A DNA stretch of 64,000 nucleotides from Orobanche coerulescens (taxonomy: Eukaryota > Streptophyta > Magnoliopsida > Lamiales > Orobanchaceae): assembly GCA_033398695.1 (NCBI GenBank), contig CM065818.1, positions 81,030,092-81,094,091 of the forward strand, written 5' to 3'. Within the stretch, counting starts at the first letter, position 1, and each line of letters opens with the position of its first letter. Positions 32,657 to 46,352 of the stretch are shown here, one piece after another. The notes under the pieces are model-generated. The model did not search any database, was not told the DNA's origin, and worked only from the letters and a program-made list of their open reading frames with translations. The translations under genes and the position numbers were made by a program.

Positions 32657-34339
32657 ATTGAGAGTTATGTCTGCATTAAGTACGACAGATTAATTAGTGA
32701 CTCGTTCAATTATGTTCTGAGTATAGAATTAAGGTCTTTTCTATTCTTGTTACCCAGCTCCCACTATTTTTATCGGAATAACACACTCCCATGTGAAATC
32801 CGGAAGTATCGTCACTCTACTTCATAGTGGTGATCGAGTTCTTTATAAATCTTAATAGGGGGCAACCGAACAGGTTTCTAGTCTATTAATTTTCATAAAG
32901 TGATGTCCAACACCAACCCATCTAATGGATGATTTGGTCTTCTTTTTCCCCTTGTTCACTCCCCTCAACCTATACGGTTTCTATGGTTCGTGAACAAGTT
33001 AAGTTTATACCATCGACGCAAATCAGTTTCACAATTGAATCTTATCTGGCAACCTATCAGGTTTCTAGGGATAAAATTTGCTCCAACCGAAGGCATCCAA
33101 TGTGCTCCCGGTAATTTATCTGTCCCCTCCGAACGACTACCCCGATAATTCGGAAGCATAGCACATCCGGTTTGGATTTCAATTTCCCGAAAGCTCGATG
33201 GAGGGAAGGAAAACCTTGAAACCTTATAAACTTAATAATTTGTTGTGGGAGAATTTTCGCGATTAACATTACACTTTGCACATTAATCATTTTAGCGCAT
33301 TTGTGGCATTCATACAATATGAAATAACCATTCACAACCTAGTTGCTATCAACATGTGGTTCATGGACCGTTCCTAGAAAACAAAAACTTCATAATCTAA
33401 TTACAAGTCTTCATCTTGAATCTTCGTCTTCTCGTAACGGATTTTCCTCCGGTCTTCGTCATTACATATAAATTTTACATTGAAAATTGCATCCTAGATA
33501 CAAATATTTCTAGTAAAATAAATAGGCTCAAAACGGTCTTTACAACCCAATCGAATAAAACGAACGATTCAAAACTAAGTCCACGAACCACATCTCCATT
33601 CAAAAGCATTCATCCAATAAATACTATATAAATGGAAAGCGTAGAGATACATTGATCCAATCAACAATATGAACCGATCCAATCGATTCACATAATCGGT
33701 AATATGATAACGTTCAAAATAATTCGGTCGACCATAAATATTCAAATTAATCAAATTTCCCTTATAAAATGAAATACCATAAATCATTTTAATCATATTA
33801 AATACAATATAACATGCGGGAGATTAATTTTCAAGAATGCACGAAAAAATCGAGCCGGGTGAAAACTGGCCTGCCTGGCCGAGTCACTACTGGCAGTGTC
33901 CCAGACATTCCTGCCAGACACGGTCGGGTCGTGCCGGCAGTGTCCCAGACATTCCTGCCAAACACGGTCGAGTCCAGACACGGTCGGGTCTTCTAGGCAG
34001 TGGCCTGGCCAGACTGCCGAACACGACCGAGTCACCTAGGACACGGTCGAGTCACTCTCGGCCAGAATGCATCTTTTGACCAAAAAGTCGTCTGACGACG
34101 ATTCGGGGCTAGATTTTCGATCCGATATCCAATATCAATATTTTCCGACTTTCATATCTTCAATATAAATCATATTTCCCAGAAATTTAAGATTTATATT
34201 TAGACATAAACTTACGAAAAATACAACTAGAACGAACGAAAAACATATACCACGATTATGACTAAAATGATTCCAAATCATTCACCATCTAATCGAGCAT
34301 TCCAAATGCCAATATCGTATATACGATCACAAGACCTAC
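32657..34339 (-). other. Copia F long untranslated leader
   Basis: About 1.7 kb between primer-binding site and gag, with no conserved coding frame. A GC-rich block at 33865-34065 repeats short phrases (GGCAGTGTCCCAGACATTCC and CACGGTCG) two to five times. The rest is AT-rich. Confidence 0.6.
33865..34065. repeat. Short GC-rich direct repeats in copia F leader
   Basis: GGCAGTGTCCCAGACATTCCTGCC-like units occur at about 33892 and 33938, and CACGGTCG(A/G)GT occurs four to five times. Base composition stands out from the AT-rich surroundings. Confidence 0.65.
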
Positions 34340-34351
34340 GCTCCGATACTA
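34340..34351 (-). promoter_or_regulatory. Primer-binding site, copia F
   Basis: Minus strand reads TAGTATCGGAGC one base from the LTR; initiator tRNA-Met type with two differences from the usual form. Confidence 0.75.
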
Positions 34352-34352
34352 C

Positions 34353-36365
34353 TGTTGGGATTCGGTGCCTAAATCGAAGGCCCAGCGGAAGCAGTAAAAA
34401 GAAAATTAATTTGATCTGAATCCCTACGAGGATCGATTGAGCTACGTATATACGAATATATAAATGGAACACAAGAGTTACGAGAAAACATACCCTTGTA
34501 GTCCGTTGATTAAATGGTATCCTTCTCTTGAGCTATTCCCCAAGCTTTAGGCGATCACCCTGCAATTCAATCCGCTCCAAGCTCTTGAATGATCCAACGC
34601 CGAAAGCACCGCGTCTCTACTTGCCACGCGCTGGAGAAACGACCGGAATGACTAAACCTTGTTATCCTCCAAGGATACGGCTAGAACAAGGTTGTAGAAG
34701 CTTGTTTATCAAGATTACAACACTCCAAGTGTTTAATCTATATCTCTCAATGATTCCTCACAAAATTTCTCTAAGAAAATTATGAAGAAGATGAATGAAT
34801 AAGAAGATGGTGAAAGAAGACCAAAAAAAAGTCTCTCTCTCTTTCCTCTCTTAATGGACCGTATGAATCAATCAAAATGAGTGAGAGGAAGTCTCTATCA
34901 TATATTCAACTCCCACATCCACCAACTCATCCACACATGAGATTCCCTCCACCAAGTCATTGTCTTCCACATATAAAATGAAATAAAGACTTAGTGGAAA
35001 GTAGGTGGAAGGGGGGGCAACCATCTAGAAAGAGCCGGGCGAGTTCGGTCCGTTTCGGACTCCCAAAAGTCCAAACAGATAAACTCTGATTCCGTTCTGA
35101 TGTATTTATATCGATTAATTAATCTAATTAATTAATCATATCAAACACATAATAATATAATTAATTTCTCCAAGAAATAATTATATCCATGAATTAAATT
35201 AATCACCCAGTAATTTATTTAATTCATTAGGCCATAAATCAATTTATCCAATAACTCAATTTAGACATCCAAGGTCCCAAAATCAATTAGACATTCAATG
35301 TCCAATAAATAAGATATCTAATATCTAATATTAATAATGAGAGAATAAGCTCGATTCATTCCGTCGTCAATCCTATTGTGCGACTCGGTAGGTTCGTCTC
35401 CGTCAGTAATGGGAGGAACCAAAGAGTAGTACCACCACCTAGCCAGCCTGGCGGCCTACACCGTACCCCAACTGGGAACGAATGATTGGGATCATTTAAG
35501 AACCATTTTGTCGTGAATACCAGTATACATATAAACCCTTCTTTCAAATGTCCCGATCAAGTTATAGGGTCACTATTAGTCAAACCCTATCTGTACTTGA
35601 CGCTATGCATGTGTTAATGCAAATCGAGATCATCGAGCTGTCGTGTATCTAATACAACAAGCTCCAACGCTTTGGACAAAGACTTATAATCTCATCTGCC
35701 AATAACCGCATAGGACATATAACCCGCTCACTAACGGGAGAAAGAATTCTATCTTGGTATTCAGTAGGACCTGCTACTTGCCCGTCAAGATGTACGTCGA
35801 GGTTGACCCCCGCCTTCCGGTTTACAGGGTCGAACTACTCTAATGAAAATCTTGACATCACAAGCATATCCGTACTAAATCCTCAAGTCGAAGGTTCACG
35901 AATACCTATCACAACCTTTCGATTCCGTCATTGACTGTCCCGGAGTGAAATCCGTGTGACGAATCGAGGGTGAGTCGGTTCGAGTATACTAATCCAATTA
36001 GCATACCTATAACGTGTGCTCCTACTAACCATTAGCGTTCGACAGGCACTCTCCATGTCAAAGAACACGTCATACAAGTCTTCACATGAACTTAACGCCC
36101 AGTCAAGTTTCATCGACTTGCGAACGATTAAGTATTTGAGCTATAAACCTTTCCAGTGACGACCCCCTTATCCAATAAGGAGTGGAACGTTTTGCTCTCA
36201 AATACACGGACTAGTTTCTATATGTATATTTATGAGTTAGGAATGCCAGTAACTACCAGTAAATAAAGAAACATCCATTGCCTTATATTAATGATTTACA
36301 TAATTACAAGTACAATGCCCTCACTCAACATCCTTTGAGTGGCATTTGAGGGCATACTCCTAACA
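34353..36365 (-). repeat. Copia F 5' LTR (2013 bp)
   Basis: Counterpart of 27165-29175, with many scattered substitutions between the two, mostly transitions. By eye this pair is more diverged than the CRM-like or Tekay pairs. Confidence 0.92.
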
Positions 36366-36790
36366 CCGTCAACCTTATCAGGGCGTGCGATATTTAATCC
36401 TGATGATACGGTATCAGACTCACTCACATCAATGCCGATATCGAGTGGTGCTTCCAATCGTTTTCTGGACTTGAAAAACGGATGACCATGTGAGTTTTTC
36501 AAAATGCGAATCATCATGTCGCGTCCAGGGTGACCGAGTCGGTCATGCCATAGTTGGTATGCTTCGGAATCACAAAGTTCGTGACTCACAGCGTAGGATT
36601 CAATAACCCTTATTGTAGTATGGTATAAACCACTACTTAGACTCATAAGTTTCTCGAGAATGCGGCGTCTTCTGCATTTTGCCAGAGTAACACAAAAATT
36701 TTGTCCCATTCTCACAGTGTGTATCAAAGTGATAACCGTTGCCACGGATGTCCCTAAAACTTAGCAAGGTTCAGTTTGCTCTTGGGGCAT
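36366..36790 (-). pseudogene. Copia E GAG pre-integrase region
   Basis: The frame from 36745 carries LWHDRLGHPGRDMMIRILKNS, the pre-integrase zinc-finger motif that links protease to integrase. It runs into the copia F LTR at 36365. Confidence 0.82.
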
Positions 36791-37000
36791 AGAGAGCATT
36801 TGTGACAGTAATATGTGTATCATTAGGTAGCAAAAATGAGCAGGTCCCCTCTCTTGAATTACTTGGGAGGATCCAATCATTGTTGTCACTGGGGATGTAC
36901 ATGGCACAATATCCTTAAATAAATGTCTATTACGAAGAATAGTGTGGGTTGTTCCACTATCAGCAAGGCACTCAATTTCGCCACGAGATATCTATAATAA
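36791..37000 (-). pseudogene. Copia E aspartic protease
   Basis: The minus strand at about 36965-36800 translates to ECLADSGTTHTIL and a following LPNDTHITVTNALYAPRA-type flap region. A stop near 36770 breaks the link to the pre-integrase part. The ADSGTTHTIL box marks a copia protease. Confidence 0.75.
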
Positions 37001-37837
37001 GACATGAAACTCGTTTAGTCTTGTGATGAAAGACATGCGAAAACTCATTACCTTCGAGTTTGGGGAAATTCGACCAAGTTGGTTAGGATCAAAGTTAGCA
37101 CAATCGCTGAAAATAATTTCCGCGTTGCTTGACCTTTGTTCACTAAAACAGCAATAACTTCTTCGTTAAGAAGGCTATGGACGAACGGTCAGTTGTTCTG
37201 GAAACTAGATTTCTATATCTTTCTGTCCATAGGTTGTGCAGTTTCTGGATCATTAAACTCAGATCTCAGTGGTCGATTCAAGTTGCTATTTTGGTATTTC
37301 CCTATTGTTGAGTGATAGAGCAAGGTTGAAGCCTTTTTCAAAGGCATTATTGTTGATACAATACTATGGCAATATGCAAATAAGAGCTTTTAAATACTTC
37401 AAAAAACATCAGGGTGTTCGATTTATATCTCGACTAATGATCCTTTCGGTAACTCCAACTTGGTAGACTTGTAGAGAAAGTAGGAATGTCGGTACAGCTA
37501 AGACTGTTTAAAAACCACTGATTCCGTTTGAACTTTCAAAGCATAAACAAATACCAAGGAGGATGCGCCTAGTATTGATCAAAAGTTTTGATGAAATCCA
37601 CCAACGTATCAAATTAACCAAGCAATTCATTACTGAGCAATTGTTTTGTGATAAACCAAACATGCTTTTGAAGGGAAAAATAAAATTCGTTTTTGCACAA
37701 TCACGGCAACTAAAAGAATTTTATTCATCATGGCCAATTTTATTACATTCATAGAAATCCCAAAGTAGTTCTCGAAAGAAAACTAGATACAAGACAAGAC
37801 ATAACCAAAGCATAAAAACTAGTCAAACTACAATGAT
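37001..37837. other. Copia E stretch without recognisable coding
   Basis: Between the gag stop (37838-37840) and the protease, about 0.84 kb, AT-rich with stops in all minus frames. The short plus-strand ORFs look random. It may be decayed linker or an old insertion; I see no boundaries. Confidence 0.45.
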
Positions 37838-38209
37838 CTAGTCAAAGTCAGCAACATCTAAATGTTGGTCTTTGTCCGCAATGGTGAGAGGAGGGATCTT
37901 AATATGGTTCACCTCCGTATTCTCATTATCTTCCTCCATGTAATTTGACTCTTGAGTCAAGTACTGTTTATAGTGCTTGTATTAAGCTTGGATGTTCTTT
38001 GGCGCCTTGCAATTGCGGTAAGTATGCTTCTTTGAGCCGCAAGTATAGCAATTTCGGCCTTCCTTTGGAGTGGTTCCAATCCCGACGGCAGGAGGCGGTC
38101 CACGTGGTTGGGCTCTACTAGGTCCCGTGGTCGGGCCACCTTGCCTCTTCCATACGTTGGAACAACGACCTTGTCTTTTCCCTCGCTTGATCGAGTCATG
38201 CACCCGTGG
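37838..38209 (-). pseudogene. Copia E gag C terminus with zinc knuckle
   Basis: The frame from 38209 holds a basic stretch (KRGKRQGR), Pro/Gly-rich sequence and one CCHC knuckle (CYTCGSKKHTYRNC, about 37995-38037). A TAA at 37982-37984 interrupts it; the frame then goes on through an acidic tail to TAG 37838-37840. Its N-terminal half is at 53775-54469. Confidence 0.8.
38205..38209. repeat. Left target-site duplication CGTGG of the LARD array
   Basis: CGTGG at 38205-38209 is repeated at 53770-53774, directly outside the two outer LTR ends, in the middle of the copia E gag frame. Confidence 0.9.
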
Positions 38210-39204
38210 TGTAACACCCCCAGAGCCATCCAGGAATATTACAGCGCCGGGGGGCCCCGAGATAGAACCCACAAGGCTAAAGGAAATTTTCTCAAACACT
38301 AACAAATGCCCAAGAGGCTAACAACAGTACTATCTCTTAAAAGCATTCGAAAACTTTACAAAACCCGTTTAACAAAACCGTCGTACAAACTCGTTTAAAT
38401 GGACAAGGCCTGAAATGCCAGAACTCAACAGTTTAAAAACATACGTTAAGCTATCGCTTACACGTACCGACAAAATAGTTTAGAAAATGATGGCCAAAGT
38501 AACCAAGTTACCAGATACCAAAAGGCTATTTAAAAATACTCGCGCAGCGGAAAATACAAATAATTAAAAATACTCAAGCAGCGGAATACAATAACTGATC
38601 AGGAAACTCAATACACAATCACATGCCCTAGCCAGTATCCTCCGGGAAGCTCATCTCTCCACGACTGCTACAAGCTCGATATTCCAAGAACCTAAAAAGA
38701 AAGCCCACGACGGGGTCAACCATAATGTCCAACAATTATATCAATCACATCACATCAATAATTAATACCAATGAGAATACGAAATAAGAATACGACCAAT
38801 GTAATCTTATCGTCATAACTTTACGAAAATCCACGATTCTTATCCTTAACAACACAATAAGCTAATACCGAAATATCTGTACGGTATCTCAACAATATCG
38901 AAGATTCTCAACCATCATCATAACTCACTGTTACGAATTCTGCTATCTCGGTCCAATCCCAATCCATCGGGTGACATCATCACATCTCAACACAATAATC
39001 GATTGTCTATCAAAAGACAACAACCAAGGGAAATACGGAACATATCTCGAGATGCACAATACCACGACAATCATATCAGTCTAATCCGAGATCAGATCAA
39101 TGCAATACGGACACGGACCTAACACAAGACCTACAAATGCATACTCATATGACCACGTCAATATGCTCAAAACAATAACAATAGTGTATACTCAATGGAA
39201 ATCC

Positions 39205-39540
39205 CGTGATCCAGCATCCTCAGCATAGATCCCCTCATGATCCTACTAGATCAACATGAGGTGGATAACCAACAATATATATATGCACAAAAACACACAT
39301 AAAACCAACAATGCAAATCCACATGATTCCATCAACACAATACTGGGTAATCCAACGATCCAGCGCCCTCAGCATAGATCCCCATGATGATCCCGTCGGA
39401 CCAACGCATGGTGGAAAACCTGTCCAGCGATCCAGCGCCCTCAGCATAGATCCCCATGATGATCCCGTCGAACCAACGCATGGTGGAAATCCGATCTAGC
39501 GCCCTCAGCATAGATCCTCATGATCCGATCGGATCATTTA
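39205..39540. repeat. Tandem repeats of about 66 bp in LARD LTR 1
   Basis: Units share GATCCAGCGCCCTCAGCATA, then GATCCCCATGATGATCCCGT and CCAACGCATGGTGGAAA. Two full copies (39357-39489), one partial at each side. The same block is at 45243-45575 and 51257-51595. Confidence 0.87.
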
Positions 39541-40315
39541 CAACATAAACAATATAATTATGCATACACATATGCAACTCAATATGTTCATCAACATGAA
39601 CAACATATGAATCAAAACATGAACGATACTATGATGAAACAACTAGGATGACTTCATGTTCAGCAAATGAATGACAACCTACATGATCAACATCATTAAC
39701 ACTAAACCGAATCAAACTACGATACTTGTCCCGAGTCCTTCAGGAGCAATCTCGATGTCAAATCATCACCGGCAATTATCCTCAATGCTCGATGATCCAA
39801 ACGTACAATGAACTATAGATACTCATATATTCGCCTTTACCATAATGTAACCTCGATACCCGAATATGCCAATAAGAGAAATAAATCATATACAGTACGG
39901 TTTAACTTCCAAAATCGGAAAGACAACATATAATCATTGCTATATGCATTATAAACGAAATAAAACTGAAACCATTCATTAAACATTATAACTGAGCAAG
40001 TAATAACTTGACTCGATACCTATGAAGTCGTTACCAAATCCATTGCCGTCATATACAAGTCCCTCGGCCCTGATGAAGGCAATCTACGAACATTCTCTAA
40101 TACGACCGCAAAGCATGGTTCTAATCACCGATCACTTACCACAACCTATGGCAATAATCAATAAACAACAGTCTGATAACAATCAATAACCGACATAACC
40201 AATCCACAAACCCAACAGTTCTACGACATCTCGGTTAAACATAAGTCTGAACAATCCAACTCAAACCAGTACAAATTCACAACCACAACACGCAAATACT
40301 ACACTGTCTGCCTAC

Positions 40316-41530
40316 TTAGCGCACGTTAAACGCATAACGTAGCGTGCGCTAAGTAGCTCCCGTTAGCGTGCGCTAGCCCGTAAGCTTAGCGTTCGCTAAT
40401 GCTGTATAGATGCATGTTTTTCAGATTCCGATCAACATAGGGTGATTATCAAGAACACTAAGTGATTCGAAACCATGTTCATAGCTATCAAAACAACGAA
40501 ATCCGATATCCTTTAACATATAGGTAATCATCCAACTCTTAATCCAATTCATATATTCACATATCATTTTCTTCCTCAAATATCAACATCATGAACACCA
40601 AGAATCCTAACAACACTTCCCTAACCTTACATTACATACATTAATCATCATCAGTGACATCAACATCCGCAATGGAGAAGGAGGATTAACCAACTTATCT
40701 CAAGAAACTGAACTACACAATTCAAATCACCCAAATCATATTAATATCATCATACTCCGGTAATCCATCTCATAATCATGCTTGTAAACTTGTTTATCTA
40801 ATAATCATCAACTCAAGAATATCAACATTCAATCCAAAACGAAATCCAAAGATGAAGAGTGATTACCTTTTTGAAGGAATGGATTGAATCCCATGTTTGA
40901 ATCCGTTTCCAATCGATTCTAAGCTTAATATTGTTATGGATGATCAACTCCACCATAATCCAGTGTTTAGAACTTCAAACAACTCTCTAAGAACCCTATC
41001 TATCATTTACAAGGAGAGAATGGATGAAATGAAGAATAATGGCCAACTGCACATATATATACTGACTATTATTAGCGTGCGCTAACTGTCTTTGTTAGCG
41101 CGCGCTATCGCAGTCCAGAGGCTACTACCTTACTGCATACAATGAGTTACGTACGCAACGCCCATGCAATAGCGTACATAATCTCCTATTTTTAGCGTAC
41201 ACTAGTGTCTAATCATAGCGTGCGCTACTCATAGTTGACTCGTTTGTCTGTATGCTGTGAAGACGGGTCCACACGCCGACAGATTTAACAAGGATAAGAT
41301 TCCCTTTGGACCGATCAGATGTTAGCGTGCTCTAACAATATGCATTAGCGTGCGCTAACCCTTCACAACAAACATCCGTTGACCTCATCAGCATATGCGT
41401 CGAAAGTGATCGGGTCCACACGTAGATTCCCTCTGATCTGGTTTGTACTAGCGTGTGCTATCCTTTACCATTAGTGTGCGTTATGCCTGCATGATAGCAT
41501 GCGCTAGGCATGTATATTAGCGTGCGCTAA
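40316..41530. repeat. TAGCGTGCGCTA sites in LARD LTR 1
   Basis: About 15 sites in two groups (40316-40405, 41070-41530). Many carry CpG-to-TpG or CpA changes, unlike the well-kept Tekay sites. Confidence 0.85.
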
Positions 41531-41765
41531 TAATGCTACATTTAGCCATTTCCAGCTAGCCTTGTCCAACATCTTGACATACTGGATACATATACACGAC
41601 GCACTGTATCCTCAAATGCAATTGTCGACTAAGTACGACAATTATACCAATACAGATATCTCAATTCTTCATTTATTTTATCCATACTTTACCGATTCCA
41701 CGTTGTACAATTTTAATCGGATAAAATAATATTAAACAACAGTAGTAGAAATTTCGGATATTACA

Positions 41766-44255
41766 TTCTACACCACTTAAAATAAGTTTCGGCCTCGAAA
41801 CTTGCAATTCGTCATAAAACAAACAAACTGTTAAACCAAAATATCCCGAAACCATCACGACAGCGATCAATCATCATCATTAATGAGTAACCAAAATAGT
41901 ACGCTTACAAATGCGCAATAGTCAATGATCTCCTGAGATACTAGCAAGTGACTCCACCGTAAAGCCTCAATACGCTTACAATCACAATTCCATGAATCTC
42001 AACAAAATATATCATCTTCGGATGAAATGATCTATCTGTGCTAAATCTCGTCTGCCTGATTATACAATCAAGTCCCTACCTGCTGAAAAACCAACAGTGT
42101 ACGATACATTTGTGAACCAACTGCCCAAATCAATGGCAACAAGTCCCGAAACATCGACACAAAAATCCAAATGCTTAGATGATCACTAGAAATGATCAAC
42201 TAATAAATTAATCGAGAATATCATCGACATGATAAACTCTAATACGAGCAATCCAAAGGTCAACACGCAGCTGAGAATATCATCAACATGATAAAATCCA
42301 ATATAACCAACGAACAATCAACGGTAATCGAGAATACCTTCACATGGTAAGCTCCAACACGATAAACACAGAACCACAGAGATCGATATACCAAAGAGCA
42401 AAATTATCAAAACGTTAAACAAATCTCATACAATGGATCTCAACGAAACATAATCAACTGATGAACATACCCTTCGGCATACAAACAACTAATCGCAAAT
42501 CGAAGAACATACCAAATCATACATGGAGTGGGAACGACCAATCATTACCTAAAACAACCAGCATGGAGTCACCATCCCCAAATCTACGCTCACAAAGAAA
42601 TCATTCAAAAAGCACTATGGTAAAATCGCGCTACTACCATACCAATAGAATCACATAGCACATATGTCCCGGTTTTGCAAAATCTAAAGTTCCAAAATTA
42701 CATCCTGTGCATGAATCTACATCACGCAGCATATTTCTCTTATCCGGTAATTCAACCAATCATCCCTGGATAACCAAACTACCATACTGAAGTTCGAATC
42801 TCTTTTCCTCGTACCATACTGATGTCTTATCCAATTTGTGAGTCACACTCATAACTTCACCATGATATGCACTATGTACTTAATGCGTATATATATCAGT
42901 CACATTTTCAAAACTAGTTTGAAATCATATAGTCTCGTCAAGAAGATAAATTTTCGAAAGTTCTTTCAAAAATTTCAAAGCTCAAACCCAAATTTTGGTA
43001 AGACCACAAAATCAATTTTCGAAAAATTAAATTGGCTCGATGGTGCCAAGTATTCGATAACAGTTTCCTTCGAATCCACACGATTTCGAAGTTTTAAAAT
43101 GAAAAGTATGCAAATGCTCGACTACATCCATACTCTTGTATATCAATTCGGTTCGTCACCAATATCCACTGATATTCCATCGGAAAACCACACAATAGAG
43201 TTCCAAAATCTCAGTATATAAACTCCGACCAAAAACTCCTTTTTCCATACATGACTCGCAATGTCGACCATTATCCCATCCTGGATCACCTCAATTATGC
43301 TATGACAATGCATTGAAACAAATCAACACATCGAAAGACTTCCCGAGAAGTTTCATTTGAACAAATAAATCAAACCCCTAAAGGTAGTAATAAAATGCAT
43401 AAACAATCGGTAAAGTGTTTTACAAATTTCGGGAGTTTTAGAAAACATGAAAATGCTTTTTGAAATATTAGGGTCCCAGCCCGTATCTCGTTCCGTTTTA
43501 CAAGAAGTTTAAAAAGTAGAAAACCCTTTTTCGGACTCCAAGTCTAGAGTTATAAAACTATTTCAAAATCTATTGGGTCTCGGCCCAAAATTATTTTCTG
43601 TAAAACATCCGTGAAACATTTTTGAAAAGTATCATTTTCAAATGCTCAAAAACAGTTCATATATCTCAAAATGTACTAACATGACTATATGTTCTTCTCC
43701 CGAATACACAACTCCATTCCAAAATTTAACCGACATAATGATTTCCAAAAATCATAACTTCTCAAGATCATCAATCCTGTCTCAATTCTGTCACTTTTGC
43801 CTATGAGCACACTATCGAATGTGCATCATCCTGTAATGCATAATATCTGCGGAATCTCAAAGCATATCAATTTAGAACAGCAATAAATCTCAATGCAATT
43901 CAAAAATCCAAACACTTACAGATCGTGAAGCCAATGATTACCCGTGATACTAGCACATGTCTCAACTATAGAAAATACTCGACACAGATATTCACAAAAC
44001 AAACATTTTGCAAACTCAGTTGAACTCGAGAACACAACCCATCTCTATCCGAAGAAACACGTTAATACCAATGGAAAAGTTTACATCAATCCCAGTACTA
44101 CACCGGTAAATCACATAACACACAAGACCAAGTGAACAACAAAAATCTAGGGCTCAAACACTTGTCAACCGACAACTCGAATGACACGACAAAAGCACGA
44201 CCCAACTCGACCCGACTGCCTAGGTTTTCACAACCTAAGCTCCGATACCATATTC
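41766..44255 (-). other. LARD internal region 1 (2490 bp), non-coding
   Basis: Starts with TTCTACACCACTTAAAATAAG, whose complement is a polypurine-like tract before the LTR, and ends with primer-binding site TGGTATCGGAGC at 44239-44250. No retroelement domain translates on either strand. A plus-strand frame at 42838-43221 is partly shared with the second internal, but its sequence resembles nothing I know. Confidence 0.8.
44239..44250 (-). promoter_or_regulatory. Primer-binding site, LARD internal 1
   Basis: Minus strand TGGTATCGGAGC, five bases from the LTR at 44256. Confidence 0.87.
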
Positions 44256-45242
44256 TGTAACACCCCCAGAGCCATCCAGGAATATTACAGCACCGTGGGC
44301 CCCGAGATGGAACCCACAAGGCTAAAGAAAATTTTCTCAAACACTAACAAACGCCCAAGAGGCTAACAACGGTACTATCTCTTAAAAACATTCGAAAACT
44401 TTACAAAACCCGTTTAACAAAACCGTCGTACAAACTCGTTTGAATGGACAAATGCCAGAACTCAACAGTTTAAAAACATACGTTAAGCTATCGCTTACAC
44501 GTACCGACAAAATAGTTTAGAAAATGATGGCCAAAGTAACCAAGTTACCAGATACTAAAAGGCCATTTAAAAATACTCGCAGAGCGGAAAATATAAACAA
44601 TTAAAAATACTCAAGCAGCGGAATACAATAACTGATCAGGAAACTCAATACACAATCACATGCCCTAGCTAGTATCCTCCGGGAAGCTTATCTCTCCACG
44701 ACCGCTACAAGCTCGATATTCCAAGAACCTAAAAAGAAAGCCCACGACGGGGTCAGCCATAATGTCCAACAATGATATCAATCACATCACATCAATGATT
44801 ACATACCAATGAGAATACGAAATAAGAATACGACCAATGTAATCTTATCATCATAACTTTACGAAAATCCATGATTCGTATCCTTAACAACACAATAAGC
44901 TAATACCAAAATATCTGTACGGCATCTCAACAATACCAAAAGTTCTCAACCATCATCATAACTCACTGTTACGAATTCTGCTATCTCGGTCCAATCCCAT
45001 CCATCGGGTGACATCATCACATTTCAACACAATAATCGATTGTCCATCAAAAGACAACAACCAAGGGAAATACGGAACATACCTCGAGATGCACAATACC
45101 ACGACAATCATGTCAGTCTAATCCGAGATCAGATCAATGCAATACGGACACGGTCCTAATACAAGACCTACAAATGCATACTCATATGACCACGTCAATA
45201 TGCTCAAAACAATAACAACAGTGTATACTCAATGGAAATCCC

Positions 45243-45575
45243 ATGATCCAGCGCCCTCAGCATAGATCCCCTCATGATCATACTAGATCAACATGAGGTG
45301 GATAACCAACAATATACATATGCACAAAAACACACATAAAACCAACAATGCGAATCCACATGATTCCATCAACACAATACTGGGTAATCCAACGATCCAG
45401 CGCCCTCAGCATAGATCCCCATGATGATCTCGTCGGACCAACGCATGGTGGAAAACCTGTCCAGTAATCCAGCGCCCTCAGCATAGATCCCCATGATGAT
45501 CCCGTCGAACCAACGCATGGTGTAAATCCGATCCAGCGCCCTCAGCATAGATCCTCATGATCCCATCGGATCATT
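45243..45575. repeat. Tandem repeats of about 66 bp in LARD LTR 2
   Basis: Same repeat block as in LTR 1 with a few substitutions. Confidence 0.85.
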
Positions 45576-46352
45576 TACAACATAAACAATACAATTATGC
45601 ATACACATATGCAACTCAATATGTTCATCAACATGAACAACATATGAATCAAAACATGAATGACACTATAATGAAACAACTAGGACGACTTCATGTTCAG
45701 CAACATGAATGACAACCTGCATGATCAACATCATTAACACTAAACCGAATCAAACTAAGATACTTGTCCCGAGTCCTTCCGGAGCAATCTCGATGTCAAA
45801 TCATCACCGGCAATTATCCTCAATGCTCGGTGATCCAAACATACAATGAACTATAGATACTCATATCTTCATCTTTACCATAATGTAACCTCGATACCCG
45901 AATATGCCAATAACCGAAATAAATCATATACAGTACGATTTAACTTCCAGAATCGGAAAGACAACATATAATCATTGCTATATGCATTATAAACGAAATA
46001 AAACTGAAACCATTCATTAAACATTATAACTGAGCAAGTAATAACTTGCCTCGATACCGATGAAGTCGTTACCAAATCCATTGCCATCATCTACAAGTCC
46101 CTCGGCCATGATCAAAGCAATCGACGAACATTCTCAAATACGACCGCAAAGCATGGTTCTAATCACCGATCACTTACCACAACCTATGGCAATAATAAAT
46201 AAACAACAGTCCAATAACAATCAATAACCGACATAACCAATCCACAAACCCAACGGTTCTACGACATCTTGGTTAAACATAAGTCTGAACAATCCAACTC
46301 AAACCAGTAAAAATTCACAACCACAACACGTAAATACTGCACTGTCTGCCTA

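Larger units (their letters stand above)
27165..36365 (-). mobile_element. Copia F: Ty1/copia element with about 2-kb LTRs
   Basis: LTRs 27165-29175 and 34353-36365 share ends TGTTGGGA/TCCTAACA. A polypurine tract lies at 29176 and a primer-binding site at 34340. Target duplication is CCATC (27160-27164) and CCGTC (36366-36370), one mismatch. The internal 5.2 kb has gag, protease and integrase before RT, the copia order. The RT core is deleted and several frameshifts exist, so it is not autonomous. Confidence 0.9.
38210..41765 (-). repeat. LARD LTR 1 (3556 bp)
   Basis: Opens TGTAACACCCCCAGAGCC, closes TTCGGATATTACA. The first 70 bp parallel the Tekay LTR start (TGTAACACCCC, ATATTACAG, CCCGAGATGGAACCCAC-like). 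Contains the 66-bp repeats at 39205-39540 and TAGCG clusters at 40316-40405 and 41070-41530. Confidence 0.92.

Noticed and set aside
33793..34079. Short ORFs on both strands over the GC-rich block
   Set aside because: Produced by the repeats in the copia F leader; the frame is not supported by any motif.
38070..38321. Plus-strand ORFs spanning the LARD left end
   Set aside because: They cross the insertion junction at 38210, so they cannot be an old gene.
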